In this document: one piece after another, positions 49,721 to 62,848 of the stretch | How positions within the stretch are numbered: the first letter of the stretch is position 1 | Layout of the letters: every line of letters begins with the position of its first letter | Assembly (NCBI RefSeq): GCF_020080835.1 | Contig: NC_058158.1 | Span: 30,646,305-30,710,304 of the forward strand | Length of the DNA: 64,000 nucleotides | Reading direction: 5' to 3' | Source of the DNA: Cotesia glomerata | Lineage: Eukaryota; Arthropoda; Insecta; Hymenoptera; Braconidae | Program-made: the position numbers and the translations under genes | The notes under the pieces: generated by a model | What the model was told of the DNA's origin: nothing | The model's database searches: none | The model's input: only the letters and a program-made list of their open reading frames with translations

Positions 49721-50012
49721 CACTGATAAAATAATTAACTTCATTCAAGAGTAAAAAATAGACCAAAAATATCTTTTTGAAGAAATTCCTGATCATGAAT
49801 CTAGCAAAAAATTTTTGAGCTAAGAAATTTGACTTGGTGTAAGTAAATTTTACTTAATTTAAGAATTTTCCTCTTAACCCTTCGTTGGTCGCGCTATGAG
49901 CGAATCGCCGCGTAACAACTACTCAACCTATAGAGACTCGCTATAGTCCGAGCGAGAAACTAAAAAAGACGCGACCAACGAAGGGTTAAATGGAGTTAAT
50001 TTTTTATTTGTG
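49721..50012. mobile_element. TA-flanked inverted-repeat element interrupted by a piggyBac-like insertion
   Basis: The left end starts CACTGATAAAATAATTAACT and the right end, inverted, CACAAATAAAAAATTAACTC; TA flanks both sides (49719-49720, 50013-50014). Removing the 108-bp insertion and one TTAA joins CTC-TTAA-ATGGAG. The inverse of that, CTCCATTTAAGAG, matches the left arm CTTCATTCAAGAG. The host element is then about 180 bp. No coding capacity. Confidence 0.7.
49878..49985. mobile_element. 108-bp piggyBac-like MITE with TTAA duplication
   Basis: Perfect 16-bp inverted ends CCCTTCGTTGGTCGCG (49878-49893) and CGCGACCAACGAAGGG (49970-49985) are flanked by TTAA on both sides (49874-49877, 49986-49989). 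A TTAA target and ends starting CCC are the hallmarks of piggyBac-superfamily elements (established). The 76-bp core is GC-richer than the host and has CTATAG-type short symmetries but no frame. The perfect ends and intact duplication suggest a young insertion needing a transposase from elsewhere. Confidence 0.85.
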
Positions 50013-50014
50013 TA

Positions 50015-52660
50015 CGTTAATTGACATGTCGTATGAAATAAAAATTGTTTTAGCAATTGATTAATCTAAAAATCAATGTCAAATACCCTCTTCAAAATAA
50101 TCAAAAAATGATTTTATTTCAGAACTTGATACCTAAAATTTAAATCTCTTGTGAGGAAACAATTCTGCTATCATACGCCCAATGTCAGAGATTTTCAATA
50201 CTACTTTTAACCAAAAAATTTTATGTGAGCATATATGACCATATCAATAAATTTCTTCACAGAACACTACTTTTTACTCAAAAAAAAACATAATTAATTC
50301 ATAGAATTTTAACAAAAATTTAATTAATTTATTATATAGTAAATTAATATAAATTTCTGAGATATTAAATTAATATAAATCAATGAGATATTACTTTTGT
50401 AAATTAACATTGAAAACTATCCAATTTTTTAAAATAATTACTCTTTTAAATTACATCAAAAAAACTAGTGCAATATTTTAAGCTTCAATTCAACATGGGC
50501 TGTAAAAGTAAATACATTGATACGAACAAGTTTTGAATCCCCTGCCACTGAAAATCCGAGTTTTCCTTCTTGTTTGATTTTATAAAAGTAGATTTCTGCA
50601 GAGAAACATTTAGATGTGAAGAGGTGTATACATATCTGTGGAGTCTCACAGCGTCCAGCAAAGGTTTGAGTTTTCAAGACCGGAGAAAAGTTTGCGGACT
50701 TGCCCATGGGAAAATGTCATCCAACTCTTCTTCTGGTTGGTTTCCACTCTATTTCGAAGAGAGTTCGCGTGAATAGACTCTTAACGATTCCCACCGCTAA
50801 CTCAAAACGCGAAACCAAGAAGAAGTTTAAGTTGAAATGAACTAGAAATAGAAAAGGAAGAAGAGAATGCGAATAAGAATAAGAATGATGATGATATATG
50901 CTAGCATAGCTGCGGTTATAGTTACAGTGGACTCAGTCACGAACTAATGAAAGAGACACTACTAGTGAAATGGAAGTTTAAATAAGAAAAATTAGTAAGC
51001 CAGCTCAACTTCAGACTAACAAACTCCTCAGAGACTTCTTTTTGTACAAGTATAATTTTTAAACGTTTTTTAATAATTCACTATTTCCAAATTACTCTGT
51101 TATTAATCTATATATTTACCGAGTTTACTTATTACTCAGTATATTTTTAGCATAAAATTATTAATTATTTTTAAAATTCAAGAAAATTCTCTAAGCTTTT
51201 TAATTATTAAATAAGCTCATCCCCGTCTTGAGAACTAATATTAATAATTTATTTTTAATGGGAGGAAATGAAATTTTTTAATAATTTAAAGTATACTTTT
51301 TCCTTCTTTACTTTCTTTAATTTTTTTAATTTTTCTTATTTTTTACTTCCTGACTAAGGAAATGAATTTAAAAAATGTTCAAGTACGATACACTTAACGC
51401 ATTAAAGTAAAAACGAAGTTAATAAAATAATGAGCATTAAAAGTAAAACAGAAGCATCTATTCATAAAATACAACGCTCGTTGATTATGACGGGCACTAT
51501 ATATATATTATATATATAATGACACAGCATCTCTCTTATAAAATATATTATCACACCGATTAACCCCAGAGGTGTCGGAATAACACTAGAGAGTTGATAC
51601 CCGGCCTATATAATACTAAGTCACGTTGAAAAGGTAAATCGAGGATATTTTTTTTTATCGGTGATGATTGATGAACTCGAGTGCGAGACAAGTATTCAGA
51701 CTCTTGGCATCACAGACCGCCCCGGTGGTTTACAAGTAGCCCTATTTCGCCGCTGAGTGGGTATGAATACACAAACGCCTCTCCTCGGCTTGGAATAGAA
51801 TGTTCTTTACTACCATACAGCTAAAAACAACCACTGACAAGCAATTTTCTGCATATATATATATATATATAGTTATTACATAAGATGACTAGATGCATCC
51901 GAAACAGTTTGCACCTGCGCTGTCGCACTAGTTCACTTTTTCGCCCCATACCGGCTTTATTTTTAAAGCTTATTTTTTCCGTGTGTCATATCATCTCAAC
52001 TCGTCTCACTTTTTGATTTATCACGATTTGTTTAAAGCTGTTTGACCGAATAAAAAATAAAATTATACAAACAATTATGGACAACTCCAATAAAATATTC
52101 GTATAAATAATGAACTTGAAAGTTTTCACGTTGAAATATTTCTCCTAGCCGTGGTTTATTTATTATTTAATTAAATCCAAGCCACAAACTTTTTTAATCT
52201 GTTCTGCATAAACATTTATTTTAATTGAAATTATTTTTTTAGCAAGTACAATAAAACTGTTAGATCGATACGCACCTTTTGTATATTAGTTTAATTAAAT
52301 TTCAATAAAATACGATCAATGTGTACACGCGTAATATTAATTGAATTCATTGTGTTTATAAAATTAAATAAAATGTTAAGTTTGTTTTATTATATTTAAT
52401 TAAAAACACAGTTTACTCAATAATAAAATATTGAAGTTAAATTTTCAATTATACAAATGTGTATATTATTTTTAATTACATCAATTAATTCATAAAAGAG
52501 TGAATACAGTAATGTTATAATAATTAACGTTAAAATATATATTAATTAATGAAATTAAACAACATCATAATAAAATTGTATTACTATGGAATGCAATTAT
52601 CATATACGCGTTACGAAATCAATAGTAATGGCAAAAAATTAAAATATAAATATAATCCCT
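50015..52660. other. Non-coding DNA with GC islands
   Basis: Higher-GC islands lie at 50460-50820 and 51540-51990. The second includes CGCCCCGG-like words and short AT repeats (51500-51520, 51857-51871). No gene is supported; short open frames overlap on both strands. Confidence 0.35.
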
Positions 52661-52732
52661 GGCGCGCAGTAGCCTATCGGATCTGGCCCTTGCTTACCAA
52701 AGCATTGGACCGGGTTCGATCCCGGCGTATAC
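52661..52732 (+). repeat. tRNA-like SINE head
   Basis: A box-A-like TAGCCTATCGGAT (52670-52682) and box-B-like GGTTCGATCCC (52713-52723) are 43 nt apart. The T-arm pairs well (CCGGG with CCCGG) and an anticodon-like stem TGCT/AGCA surrounds ACCAA-type loop bases. The acceptor stem (GGCGCGC against GTATACC) does not pair fully, so I favour a SINE head or tRNA pseudogene over a functional tRNA. The flanks are AT-rich. Confidence 0.5.
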
Positions 52733-55700
52733 CAATGAATATTTTCAATATTTAAGTGTATTATGCTGCTCAGCCCAAAAAAATACAACGAGCCCAACCA
52801 CAAAAGTTTACTCCCTACCGTAGTCGCTCATGATCTTAGTATTTTATGCGACTTTAAACAAATAAAAAAAAAATATATCATTACTTATTAATTTAAATGA
52901 TTAATTCTTATATTGAGATATGCAATAAAAACACGCTTTTTTAGTAATAACTTCATAAAGAATTCAGAACTTTTGTCTCTTTTCGAACATACATATTAGA
53001 GAAGATCAAAGTAGTTATAATTTAGGAGCATAATGATTGTGGAATTATATAAAAGATGATAAATAAAATGTTGTGGGAATTAACCATTTTATTAATACAA
53101 AGAAAGTTGTAAGGCAATTATTTTTAATAATACCACAACGTCGATCTTGTGCTAAAAAAATGTATACTACTACAACAATAATGACGGTAAAAAAATAAAA
53201 AAAGAGGAACAACAAATATGTACTGTATACCATCGGTCTAATTAAAATGGAGTATCGCGAAAAAAGATTAAACCTTTAATGATCACTGAGATTACCGAAT
53301 TTATTATTCCACGCCTTTATTTCGTGAGGTTTTTCAGTAAAAATCAAATTAAAGCTTGCATTGACTGTAAATTTCAAGTCGATGTTAATTAATTTCTCTG
53401 AATGTAAAATTAATTAGTTAGAATTTCTGCGTAAAGCATCAAACTTTCAAAACAAAAGTAGTTTTATATTATGAATAAAATTTAAATGAACGCAAGTTTT
53501 TTTAATTATTTTTTTTAAACACAAATAAAACGGATATGAAAAAATTTTGTATTAAAAATATAGGAAAAAGTTTGTTCGCAGAAATCCATCGCTTACATCG
53601 TCTCTAAATTAATCAATATTAAATTCACATTGCGAGCGCAGATGGATCGAAGTGCTAAAATTTTTTCGCAGCTATAAAAAATGGAGTAAAAAAATTTTTA
53701 CAATATTGTAATGGAATCATTTGATCAAAAAAGTAACATGATTTTTTTTTTTTTTCTAAATAAACTGTCACTGTCTCAACAAAAAAAGAATATCGAAGTG
53801 TATAAACCAGCAAAGCTTGAGTACAGTAGTTTTACTCCAGATGAAGTATAAGGACAAGAAGAATACATAGATGGAGATGGAGAATAAGAATAAGGTGGTT
53901 GCACGAACGTCACGTATAAAATTGGGCCATTCGTCCAACGAAGAATAGTACAGAGGGTGCAGCACAAATCGCGATGAAAAATTTCACTGCGCACTCTATA
54001 TACATATGTGACTATATCGCAATAATACAGAGCCAACGTATGGTCCAGTAGTAGTCGTTACAAAAGAAAAAAAATCCAATTTCAAAGGAAACAGAATCCG
54101 TCTTGACTATAGGAAGTAAAAGACCTAAAACGTACCCTACTGGTTAACGTCCTTTGATGTCGCGTTGACTTACAATTCTGCTATCCAATCAATCCTGCAC
54201 GATATCAAGATCAAATAATAAAATTTTTATTCACACTTAATTTTTTTTTCTCTCATTTTTTCACTCCACCCTCACTTTTAGTTATTTACCATTATTATTA
54301 CTATTTAAATAATAATAATTATTATTATTACCAACATTCACTAAAGCATAAACTTTTTTAATCATAATTAAACTCTTAATTTATCATGCCAAGTAATAAC
54401 TAGCAGAGTAATCCCAAATGACAATAATAATAGTAATATTTTAATTAAAATAATTTAAATTGTCACTGTTATTTTACTCTAATATTTAATAATAACGCGA
54501 ACACCAATTTTACCGGGAAGTTTTGCAGGAAAACATATGTGCATAGGTACGTATACATAAGTACGTAGTAAATCGTGCATATATACACTTATATATTAGT
54601 GTAAATATATGTATATATCTATAAGTATATGCAAATGATGGTGCGTATGAGATGTGCATACGCTCAGTACGATCGCGGGTTCGATACTGGCGTACGATGA
54701 GCGCCCAGACGCATAGTTCCCGTTGGTCCCGAGCAGCGTCGCGACGCTTGCCGCCGCTCCCCACCCTTAGCAATCGCTGGTATACTACCACCGAGCATCA
54801 CGACCTTCTTGCGACTCTCCACCACGTCGGGATCATGAATAGACGATGGACACTCACGGAAATCCAAATTTACTCTATTTTTATATGATTGACAAAAATG
54901 ATTCTATTTATAGTTTATTGTCGATATTATTGTCATTTTTTTTTTCTTTAATCAATCATTTTTAAGAATTGAGAAGTTAGTTTTCGATTAATTAATAACA
55001 ATTTGAATTATAGGAAGTAATTTTGTAAGTATTTTAGCAAAAAATATAATTTTTGACAACAATCAATAATTTTCAGAAATTGGATAGATATTTGTTAATA
55101 AAAATTCAAAATAGGATTAACGACTATTCTCATTAAGAGAAAAAAAATAGGAAGGCGAGGAGGGTGAAAAATTACATTAAAAGACGGATTAATGATATTG
55201 AAGTAGACGAAAGATAATGAAGAGTCAGACAATTCTTTCTCTCATGTGTAGTAGTAATGCATAATATGTATATATCAGTGATAGCGTATATGTATATGTA
55301 TGTGTATATGTATATCTAAAATATAAGAGACGTCGTGGCTAAGGGTAGATGTGAAGTACAAACAACTGCGTGGGTGGGATCACATGAAAACAATATTTAC
55401 TGGAAATATGATGATGAATCAAGCACATATATTATCCTAGTAAAAAACATGAAAAAAGAATATAAACGTAAGGGAGCGTGCTGTGTATTTTTTTCATTAA
55501 CGAGTATCACCCTACAGTCACGCTTCAGCGCGTCGTCATACGTCCCTGATTTTACTTCAGTACACGCGTCTCACTATTACTATTTTCATTATTATTATTA
55601 CTGTTTTTATCATCATTGTTATTATTGTCGTCGTTATTAACATACGGGAGGTAGTAGTGTATTACTGTGCGCAGTAATAACTCTTGAACGGTAAACAAGC

Positions 55701-56217
55701 TAGGTAAATAGAATTAGCAGTGATTTTTTGGAAGAGCGACACGAATTAATCGGGGTCACGATGTATATGATTTATCGATCCCTTGATTCGTAATAAATGT
55801 CATTGTCATTGGCTACAAAAGTTTTAATTACGCTTGAGCTAATGAATAAATCGACAATTTGGAGTGTGATAATGATGGGTAATTAAATTTTAGTCCAACT
55901 GGTTACCGGGAGGTATATTCATCAAGTCATTAATTAGAGAACGCTCGATAAATTGCGGTAAAGAGTGTAGGGACATAACTAATTAGTAATTACATATTTT
56001 AAACATGGACCGTCGAGGGTACACGGGGTGGGTTAATATGGGTTGCCGGGTGACCAAAGAGTTTGCTAAAGCAAAGCGTGCGTATGTTATCTGACGACAA
56101 TAATAACCGGTGTATAACAGAGCCCAGCCGTTTTCGATATCAAATTTTGTAAACATATATGCATACAATAATCCTCCAGGTGTAGCTTTAAAATATGTAC
56201 TCAAATTATTTTGTTAG

Positions 56218-56253
<36 letters not shown>

Positions 56254-58987
56254 GGCAATAACACATGATATTGTTGTAATTAATAAGATCGTAGGCAGTT
56301 GTAGAGCGTTAACAGTAATAAAGAGTTCAAAGATAGCCGATCTCATTTATTTTAATAAATAATTACAATATTTAATAAATTATATTATGAATAATTTGTA
56401 AATGAAATTTTCAAATTTTATTGATTAAGCAGGCAAATTTTTTCTTTAATTTAAATTAATGCTGCTCGATAAATTCATTTAAAATGACAGAAATTCCAAT
56501 TATTGACAAAATGAATTTTATTAACATTATTGTTTTTCATTATTTGTATAATAATAATTTCATAACGACAATGTAATAATTCAAATAATTTTTTCTTAGT
56601 TTAAAAAATTTTTAATCAAATATATTTTAAATAAATTTTTTTTTTTCAATCCAAAAATTCACTTCTCTAGCTTTTGAATTACATCAATAAAATTCACGAG
56701 GCATAACCTAAATAATGAAAAATTTAATTTGCGTAGATAATAGAAATGAGGTCTCGGTATAAATAAAATCAATTTTCATTTGACGATTATTGACATTAAT
56801 TTAAATTAAAAAACAAATGACAAACTATCGGTTTTAATTTCCTAAATCATTTACCGGATTAACACATTTGCATTTATGTCGGCTATTAACTAAAATGTAC
56901 TTTTACTATGAATGTTGTGTGATGTGCAATAAAATGAACGAAAAATACTATTTATAAACGGGAAATAAAAATAATCTGAAATAAGCCAATACGTAATTTG
57001 GAATTTATATTGATATTGATTGGTGAATAATAATAGACAGCTATGAAATAATTGAAAATAGCGGGATTATTGAAGTTTTTAAATAACGAAGATTATAGAT
57101 AATCGTATTTCGTAGGCTTTATTTTACGGTAGAGAGTATAGAATAACGAAATAATTGGCAGATCAATGAACAATTGGCAAAAGAATTGCCAGTGATCCGA
57201 GACATCGAGTCACGACCACCGGACACTACATCGAATGTCGAAAATTGGATTCTACCGATCGATCAAATGAAATTTAACACCTGAGTAAGTCCCATTCTGT
57301 TTTGTGGCAGGTATATGTTTGTATTTAATAGAGGACTCGGGTGTTGTCTCCAAGAAGTATTAAGTTCATCAGATAAAATCCTTTAGAGCCGTATTAGCAT
57401 AATTATTGTAACATACGCTTTCAGTTTCGAAAATTCAGTTTTATTATAAATAGATATGTTCTTCTTCTATTTCACAACTTCCTTTTCGATAATTATGACG
57501 CAAGACAAACAACACAATTTAAAGATTATAAAATATGTATAATTTTTATATTTTCTGAGAATATTTTGGACATACTATGTTCATACTAGACGACGCTGTT
57601 TTGTTGTTGAGTTAATTATTGGTTGACGTATTTTAAGAGTGGCGCCTTTATGTATACAGATACGCATACATATATATATTTTTTACAGCACATTGTGGCA
57701 GGCCGAACCCAGAATTGATGGCACTTGATTAACTCATTCATTGCCGCTTCCCGTCTCCGCCTTGCAACCGCGCGAGAACGATTCAATCGTTTGGGATTAA
57801 CTGCTATTCTATAACCAAACTGTCTATATATTAATTTATTTCAAATAAACGGTGTCTTTTTATTTTATTCTTTTTTTTTACTTTTTTTCAAGTATTTTCA
57901 TTATTATTTATTGGTTATTTATTTTACCCGCCACACACTGCTTCGAAAATTTATTTCATTTTTTTCTGTAAGTATTGGTAAAATTAATTGGTCTTTCAAC
58001 ACTTGTAAAAATAAATTACTGAGCTTCCAATATAATAAAATTTATGATTTAAACGATGATTTTATTTGAATGATTTTTTTTTCTTTTTGAATGTCACATT
58101 AATACTACTTTTGTCAAATAAAAATTCTAATTACGTAATGAAGATTGAAGTATTAATATTAATAGAACGATATTATATGTATTGACTCAATTATATTTTG
58201 ATGAAGTTTTTTCAGAGAAAAGGTTTTAAATTTTAAATTTAACGATTGAAGATACCTTTTATATTCAACAGCCTTTTGTATTTTATTTAAAGCATAAATT
58301 TATACTATTGATTAAATTTTTAATTTCGTAATATCAAAGCACTCGATGTTATTATTAACATATTTTATTTATAGTTAGTACACAAGCTCATAATAAAAAA
58401 GGAACCTAGTTCAATGTCCCAAACGGGATATTATTCGGAAATCTATAGCCTTTATATATGTTGGCTTTTATAATTGATGTGCATAATTAATAACAATTAA
58501 ATTTTGTTGTTATTTTTGTTTCAAGAGAAGGTATTTTTTAGTGGAAATATTTGTTTAGGACGTTCAATAAAGTGCTCTATATCAGGAATAATATTCAACC
58601 GAAATTATTCACAAATATTTAATTTAAGCTTTGCATTCAGTTTTACTTTATTGATTAAATGTAAAAGTGTAAAGCGGAGCGCTCTTTGTAAGAATTAGAA
58701 AAGATAAATTTTGAAAAAATATATTGTACAGCCATGGAGATGAGCCGAACTATGGCATAATCATATCTGTCTAGGCTAAGCGAATAAAGGCAAAATTCTA
58801 AATTTGTAATTTTCATTTTAAACATACTTGCTATATTTTATACAAAAATATTATTTATTACTAGTAAAATGATATAGATCACTCTATAGAGAACAAGAAT
58901 ATTTATGAATAAATTTATATAAACTCACAGAAATCAATCTAAAGTTTCGAAACTGAGTTTCCGTAAATCCTAATAAATAGGTAGATC
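52733..58987. other. Non-coding DNA with GC islands and homopolymers
   Basis: Islands of higher G+C lie at 53790-54190, 54640-54860, 55320-55700, 55890-56180, 57120-57330 and 57690-57800. A run of about 30 T spans 56221-56250. No exon, tRNA or transposon ends could be supported. Confidence 0.35.
54640..54860. promoter_or_regulatory. Most GC- and CpG-rich island in the window
   Basis: About 200 bp reach an estimated 55-60% G+C in a genome near 30%, with many CpG. A TCAGT initiator-like word lies at 54664-54668, but no TATA box sits at the right distance. Both strands are open for 65-78 codons, which the base composition explains. It could be a promoter, an untranslated exon or a strongly constrained enhancer; the sequence alone does not decide. 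Confidence 0.25.
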
Positions 58988-58989
58988 TA

Positions 58990-59075
58990 CACTGTAAAAA
59001 ATTCATAGCGTGATTTACCGAGAGAATGCGGAGTGGATAATTTTTAATTGATTAAATCTATCCGAAGTAAACTAA
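58990..59075. mobile_element. Truncated TA-type element, family copy 3 (reverse orientation)
   Basis: It starts CACTGTAAAAAATTC after TA (58988-58989). A TTGATTAAAT...TCCGAAGTAAA block matches the inverse of the right part of copy 1 (5410-5477). The other end is missing. The following DNA (59080-59300) is higher in G+C and unrelated. Confidence 0.5.
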
Positions 59076-60010
59076 TGTCACCCCACTCTCGATAGTACGA
59101 TAAACAATAGCGACTTCTTACTTATAACTCGAAACGACATGATTGCGCTATTATTGGCTGGATACAATCCTTGTCTATAACAATAGATCGGCGATTTTGC
59201 GGTAAGATGATCGATCAAGTTGACAGTAACGCGGGCACTCGTCGTGGCGGACCGATCGGTTGGAAAATGTGCGACGAAAAGTTGGTCTTACTTTAGCAGT
59301 ATAGAGTCGTGAAATATAAACCGAAAGTTTTAAAGTAAATTCAGAACTGAGTACACGGAATTTTATACTTTTTCAAATATTCTATTATTATTTTTTTATC
59401 GTCGTTTTATTTTATTTTCATCAATTTGGGTGGTTTTGAGCATGCATTCATATCAATTCATCATCTGCATATCAAATCAGGCTTTATTCAACCATTCAAT
59501 GGAGTCTTTTGCGACGCATATTACTCACAACAGAAGCTATATTTATTTGATAAAAATATTGCTGTGTAGGTATTAAATATTGAATGAGGTATGTATAGTT
59601 TATATTATGTAATATCTGTATTATAAAATAATGAAAATGTCCATGGGAGTGCATCAATTATTTAAATACGTTGTTCCCGTAGGGAATCATAACTTTTGAG
59701 TTAAAAAAAAAAATTATATACATATATATCTATTGTTCCTGTATTCTGTTATAAAAAACTAAACGAAGTCCAGAAATTATTAATGGTAACATTAATTTTT
59801 TAGACTCACTGGGGAATGTAACCGACGAGGAAGCGCATGAGCCAACCAAAACTTTTATAAATATATATACACTTTACTACCACTATTATTACAGATGTAG
59901 AAGTACTAGTAATATGTTTTCTGGGCAATGTAACCTTGTACGCAGAAAACATTATATTTTTTCCCCTTTTATACCACCAGCATCAGGTCGCTAATAAAAT
60001 TTCGTTCCCA

Positions 60011-60074
<64 letters not shown>

Positions 60075-60456
60075 TTGATAACAAATCACTTGAGTGGTTA
60101 AAGAAATAGAAAAAAAAATCAATCATAATTTCCGATAAAGTATTGAAAGTTTTACAAAATGTAAATTCAAGGACCAGGTAACGGAAAATCATGTTTCAAA
60201 CGCCGAGAAAGGTCATGAAATTTAAATAGTAGCACGACTATAAAATTGACGATGAAAAAATATTTATTTAAGTGAAATAGTATTTATTTTAACCAACGAA
60301 ATCGTAAACTTGGAAATGGTCAAATAAATATTTATCAATGTCAAGCAAGAGATTTAGATGGGTGAAATAAATTATTTACTTTTGGAATAGAAATGGTAGT
60401 TGATATAAATCTGCTGCTAAAGAACATTTAATATTAATTTGATTTTTTCTAATGTT
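59076..60456. other. Non-coding DNA: GC island and a TA microsatellite
   Basis: The 59080-59310 island has mixed complexity and no frame, and is a regulatory candidate. The rest is AT-rich. Confidence 0.35.
60015..60072. repeat. TA dinucleotide microsatellite
   Basis: About 28 AT units, the longest dinucleotide array here. It yields a spurious Ile-Tyr repeat frame. Confidence 0.95.
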
Positions 60457-61864
60457 CACGGAGAAAAAAATATTGCTATTACCACGATACAGTATAGTGA
60501 TGATCACGATCCCCGCATGACTATACTTTAGATACGCATATGCCCAATCTAGTGGATCGTGATTATCACGATCCACATAGATTCGGATATCGAGTGTCTA
60601 TATTGCTATGGTTTATAGATGATTAGTTGTCTTGAATTAAATATTAATTATATTTTATTGCAGATTATTATTTTGGTATATATTGTTATTAACATAAATA
60701 CAAATTCTTTTTGTAGCCTGATTAGTTAAAAATTTTTGTGTAGATTATGACAGTCAAGAATTGGGTTAGGTTTAAAAATGTTTAAATAATGACTTACAGC
60801 AGTACTGTTAGAATTTATCTCATATGACTTTTTTTTTCATTTTTACAAATATTATTATTATTAGTCTAGAAATTTGTATTATCGAAGTATTCATTTAAAA
60901 GAGGCAAATATTTTTATCATAAGAAAAAAATTTTTTAATTAAATTTTTACTCCTTTATTACAGTACATATTTCATACAATAACATATTTTTGTATAAAAC
61001 AGTACACTGATAGAAGGATTTATTTGTATTAAAAAAATATTTGTTAATAGTTAACAAATCATTTATTAGAGACCATTTTTTAGTATCAAACAAATATTTC
61101 TTAGTATTTAAAATGATTTGTTTGTATTTAATAAATCAGATATTCATTTATTAAATATTAATAAATCTTTTTAAATACTAAGAAATATTTGTTAAGGACT
61201 AAAAAGTGGTCTCTAATAAATGATTTGTTAAATATTAACAAATATTTTTAACTATAAACAAATCCTTCTATCAGTGTATAAGATCAAATCATTTATGCTA
61301 AAAAAGACTTTTATGAAAACAAAAATTTTATTTATTTAATGCAATATATAATGTACATTGTTTTTCCGTATCAACGCAGTAGAATTATATACAATAACCA
61401 CGGACACACCATTAACACAGTTAACATAGGAAGATTTATTTCTTTACTAGCCTTCAAAAATGGACACAAGTTTTTCAAGATTTCACTCGAGTAATTTGTC
61501 AACAACCCAATCATCTATATCGCTATCATTATTAATTCACTAATTTATGTAATTATCACTATTTCATCACCAAAATTGTAAACAAATCCACTCGTAAGTT
61601 TCAGACATGGTTATGCGTGGTGGCGCTGAAGACGTCGTGGATCGTGATAATCACGATCCGTTTCGCCGTAGTAAGGAAACGTTTCTTTATGATCACAATA
61701 AGTTTTGACATATTCACATACCACGGCAAGTGAATATAAGAATCCGAAGTATTAAGTATATCAAGTTATAATATTGTGAAAATGACAATACTGTTTTGAG
61801 CTAATCACAATACTACGTTCACGATCCACTGGATCGCTACAATAGCAATACTTTTTTCTCCATG
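60457..61864. mobile_element. 1.4-kb inverted-repeat element carrying exact palindromes
   Basis: The left end, with GGAGAAAAAAATATTGCTAT from 60460, and the inverse of the right end, GGAGAAAAAAGTATTGCTAT, match at 19 of 20 positions. The ends are flanked by TT rather than TA. The interior has perfect palindromes GTGGATCGTGAT/ATCACGATCCAC (60552-60576, one-base centre) and GGATCGTGAT/ATCACGATCC (61639-61659, one-base centre), plus further GATCACGATCC half-sites near 60503 and 61819. An unrelated TA element is nested at 61005-61276. No coding frame. Confidence 0.65.
61005..61276. mobile_element. 272-bp near-palindromic TA element, nested
   Basis: The ends CACTGATAGAAGGATTT are identical in inverse, with TA at 61003-61004 and 61277-61278. 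The arms remain similar almost to the centre (CAAATCATTTATTAGAGACC occurs in both), so the whole element can fold into one hairpin. Its ACAAATATTT/TTTAATAAAT vocabulary resembles the larger element at 19585-20821, suggesting related families. Confidence 0.8.
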
Positions 61865-62848
61865 TTACAAATGCTTCGAAATTAAGGCTTGAGGACCCTT
61901 TTGAAGATCCTAAAACATTAAGATTCAATAAAAACACGATCTTAAAAGGCCTTACCAAAACACAAGACTTTTTTTCAATTTTTATTTTCAAATTTTTTTT
62001 CTCGAAGTAGTCCACGTGATATTCGACCTAAATAAAGCTGATTCTGTTGATGCGAATAAACTAGGTAGAATGCATACGCTTACTTGTACTTGACATTTTT
62101 CTCTTTACTACAACAAAAAAACTTATGAAAAGAGTTTAATCCAGTACTTGATTTATTCAAAACAAGTAAACAGGGATTTCAATAATTACACGGAATAAAA
62201 TAATCTGTGGAAATGACAGACATGGGAATGTTAAATTGACATCGCCAGATTTTGTTAGATTTGCAAAGAAAAACTGTCAAATTTACATAAATAATATGTG
62301 AAAATAACATAACCATAAGATGTCAGATTTACAGATAAAAACTGTCAAATTAACAGTAATAATATGTAAAAAGTTAATTAGGGGAGCCTGAGGCACGACG
62401 GTCCCCTTAACGGTTTTGAAGGTTCAAGACGGTTTTGCGGCTTTTAACTATCAAATTCGTTTATTTTCCGTCTGTTTTGAATAAATCAGTCGAAATTTTG
62501 CAAAAATCAAACAAAAATTTTTTTGTGGGGTACGACGGTCTTCTTCCCAAAAAATCATATGAAAAAAAATTTTATTTTTTTTTAAGCCAATGTCATCAAA
62601 ATCTAGATATTCTCCTCTTAGAAAACATCGTCGAGGGAAAACCACGATTCTTAAGTATCGCCCGAAGTCTTGAGTATCGCTGAGAACAAAGAAAAAAATC
62701 AAAATGAAGCAAAAAAAAGACCTCAGTTAAAAAAAAAAAAAAAATTAGATTAAAACAAAAAAATTTGAAAAAATGCTTACATCTTTAAAAATGTCAATAG
62801 TTCACAAGATTCAAAGTTATTTCTTAATTATTGATATTTTTAAAGATG
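61865..62848. other. AT-rich DNA with a local direct repeat, ACGACGGTC words
   Basis: 62257-62303 and 62325-62371 are direct copies (period 68) containing AAAAACTGTCAAATT. ACGACGGTC occurs at about 62396 and 62531, perhaps the edges of an old element. 62774-62848 has a direct relative at about 63718-63800 (shared TGTCAATAGTTCA, ATTTCTTAATTA). The open frames here have no recognisable content. Confidence 0.4.

Noticed and set aside
54671..54690. Box-B-like GGTTCGATACT suggesting a tRNA
   Set aside because: No box A at the required distance upstream and no T-stem pairing.
59983..60192. Frame with Ile-Tyr repeats
   Set aside because: It is a translation of the TA microsatellite.
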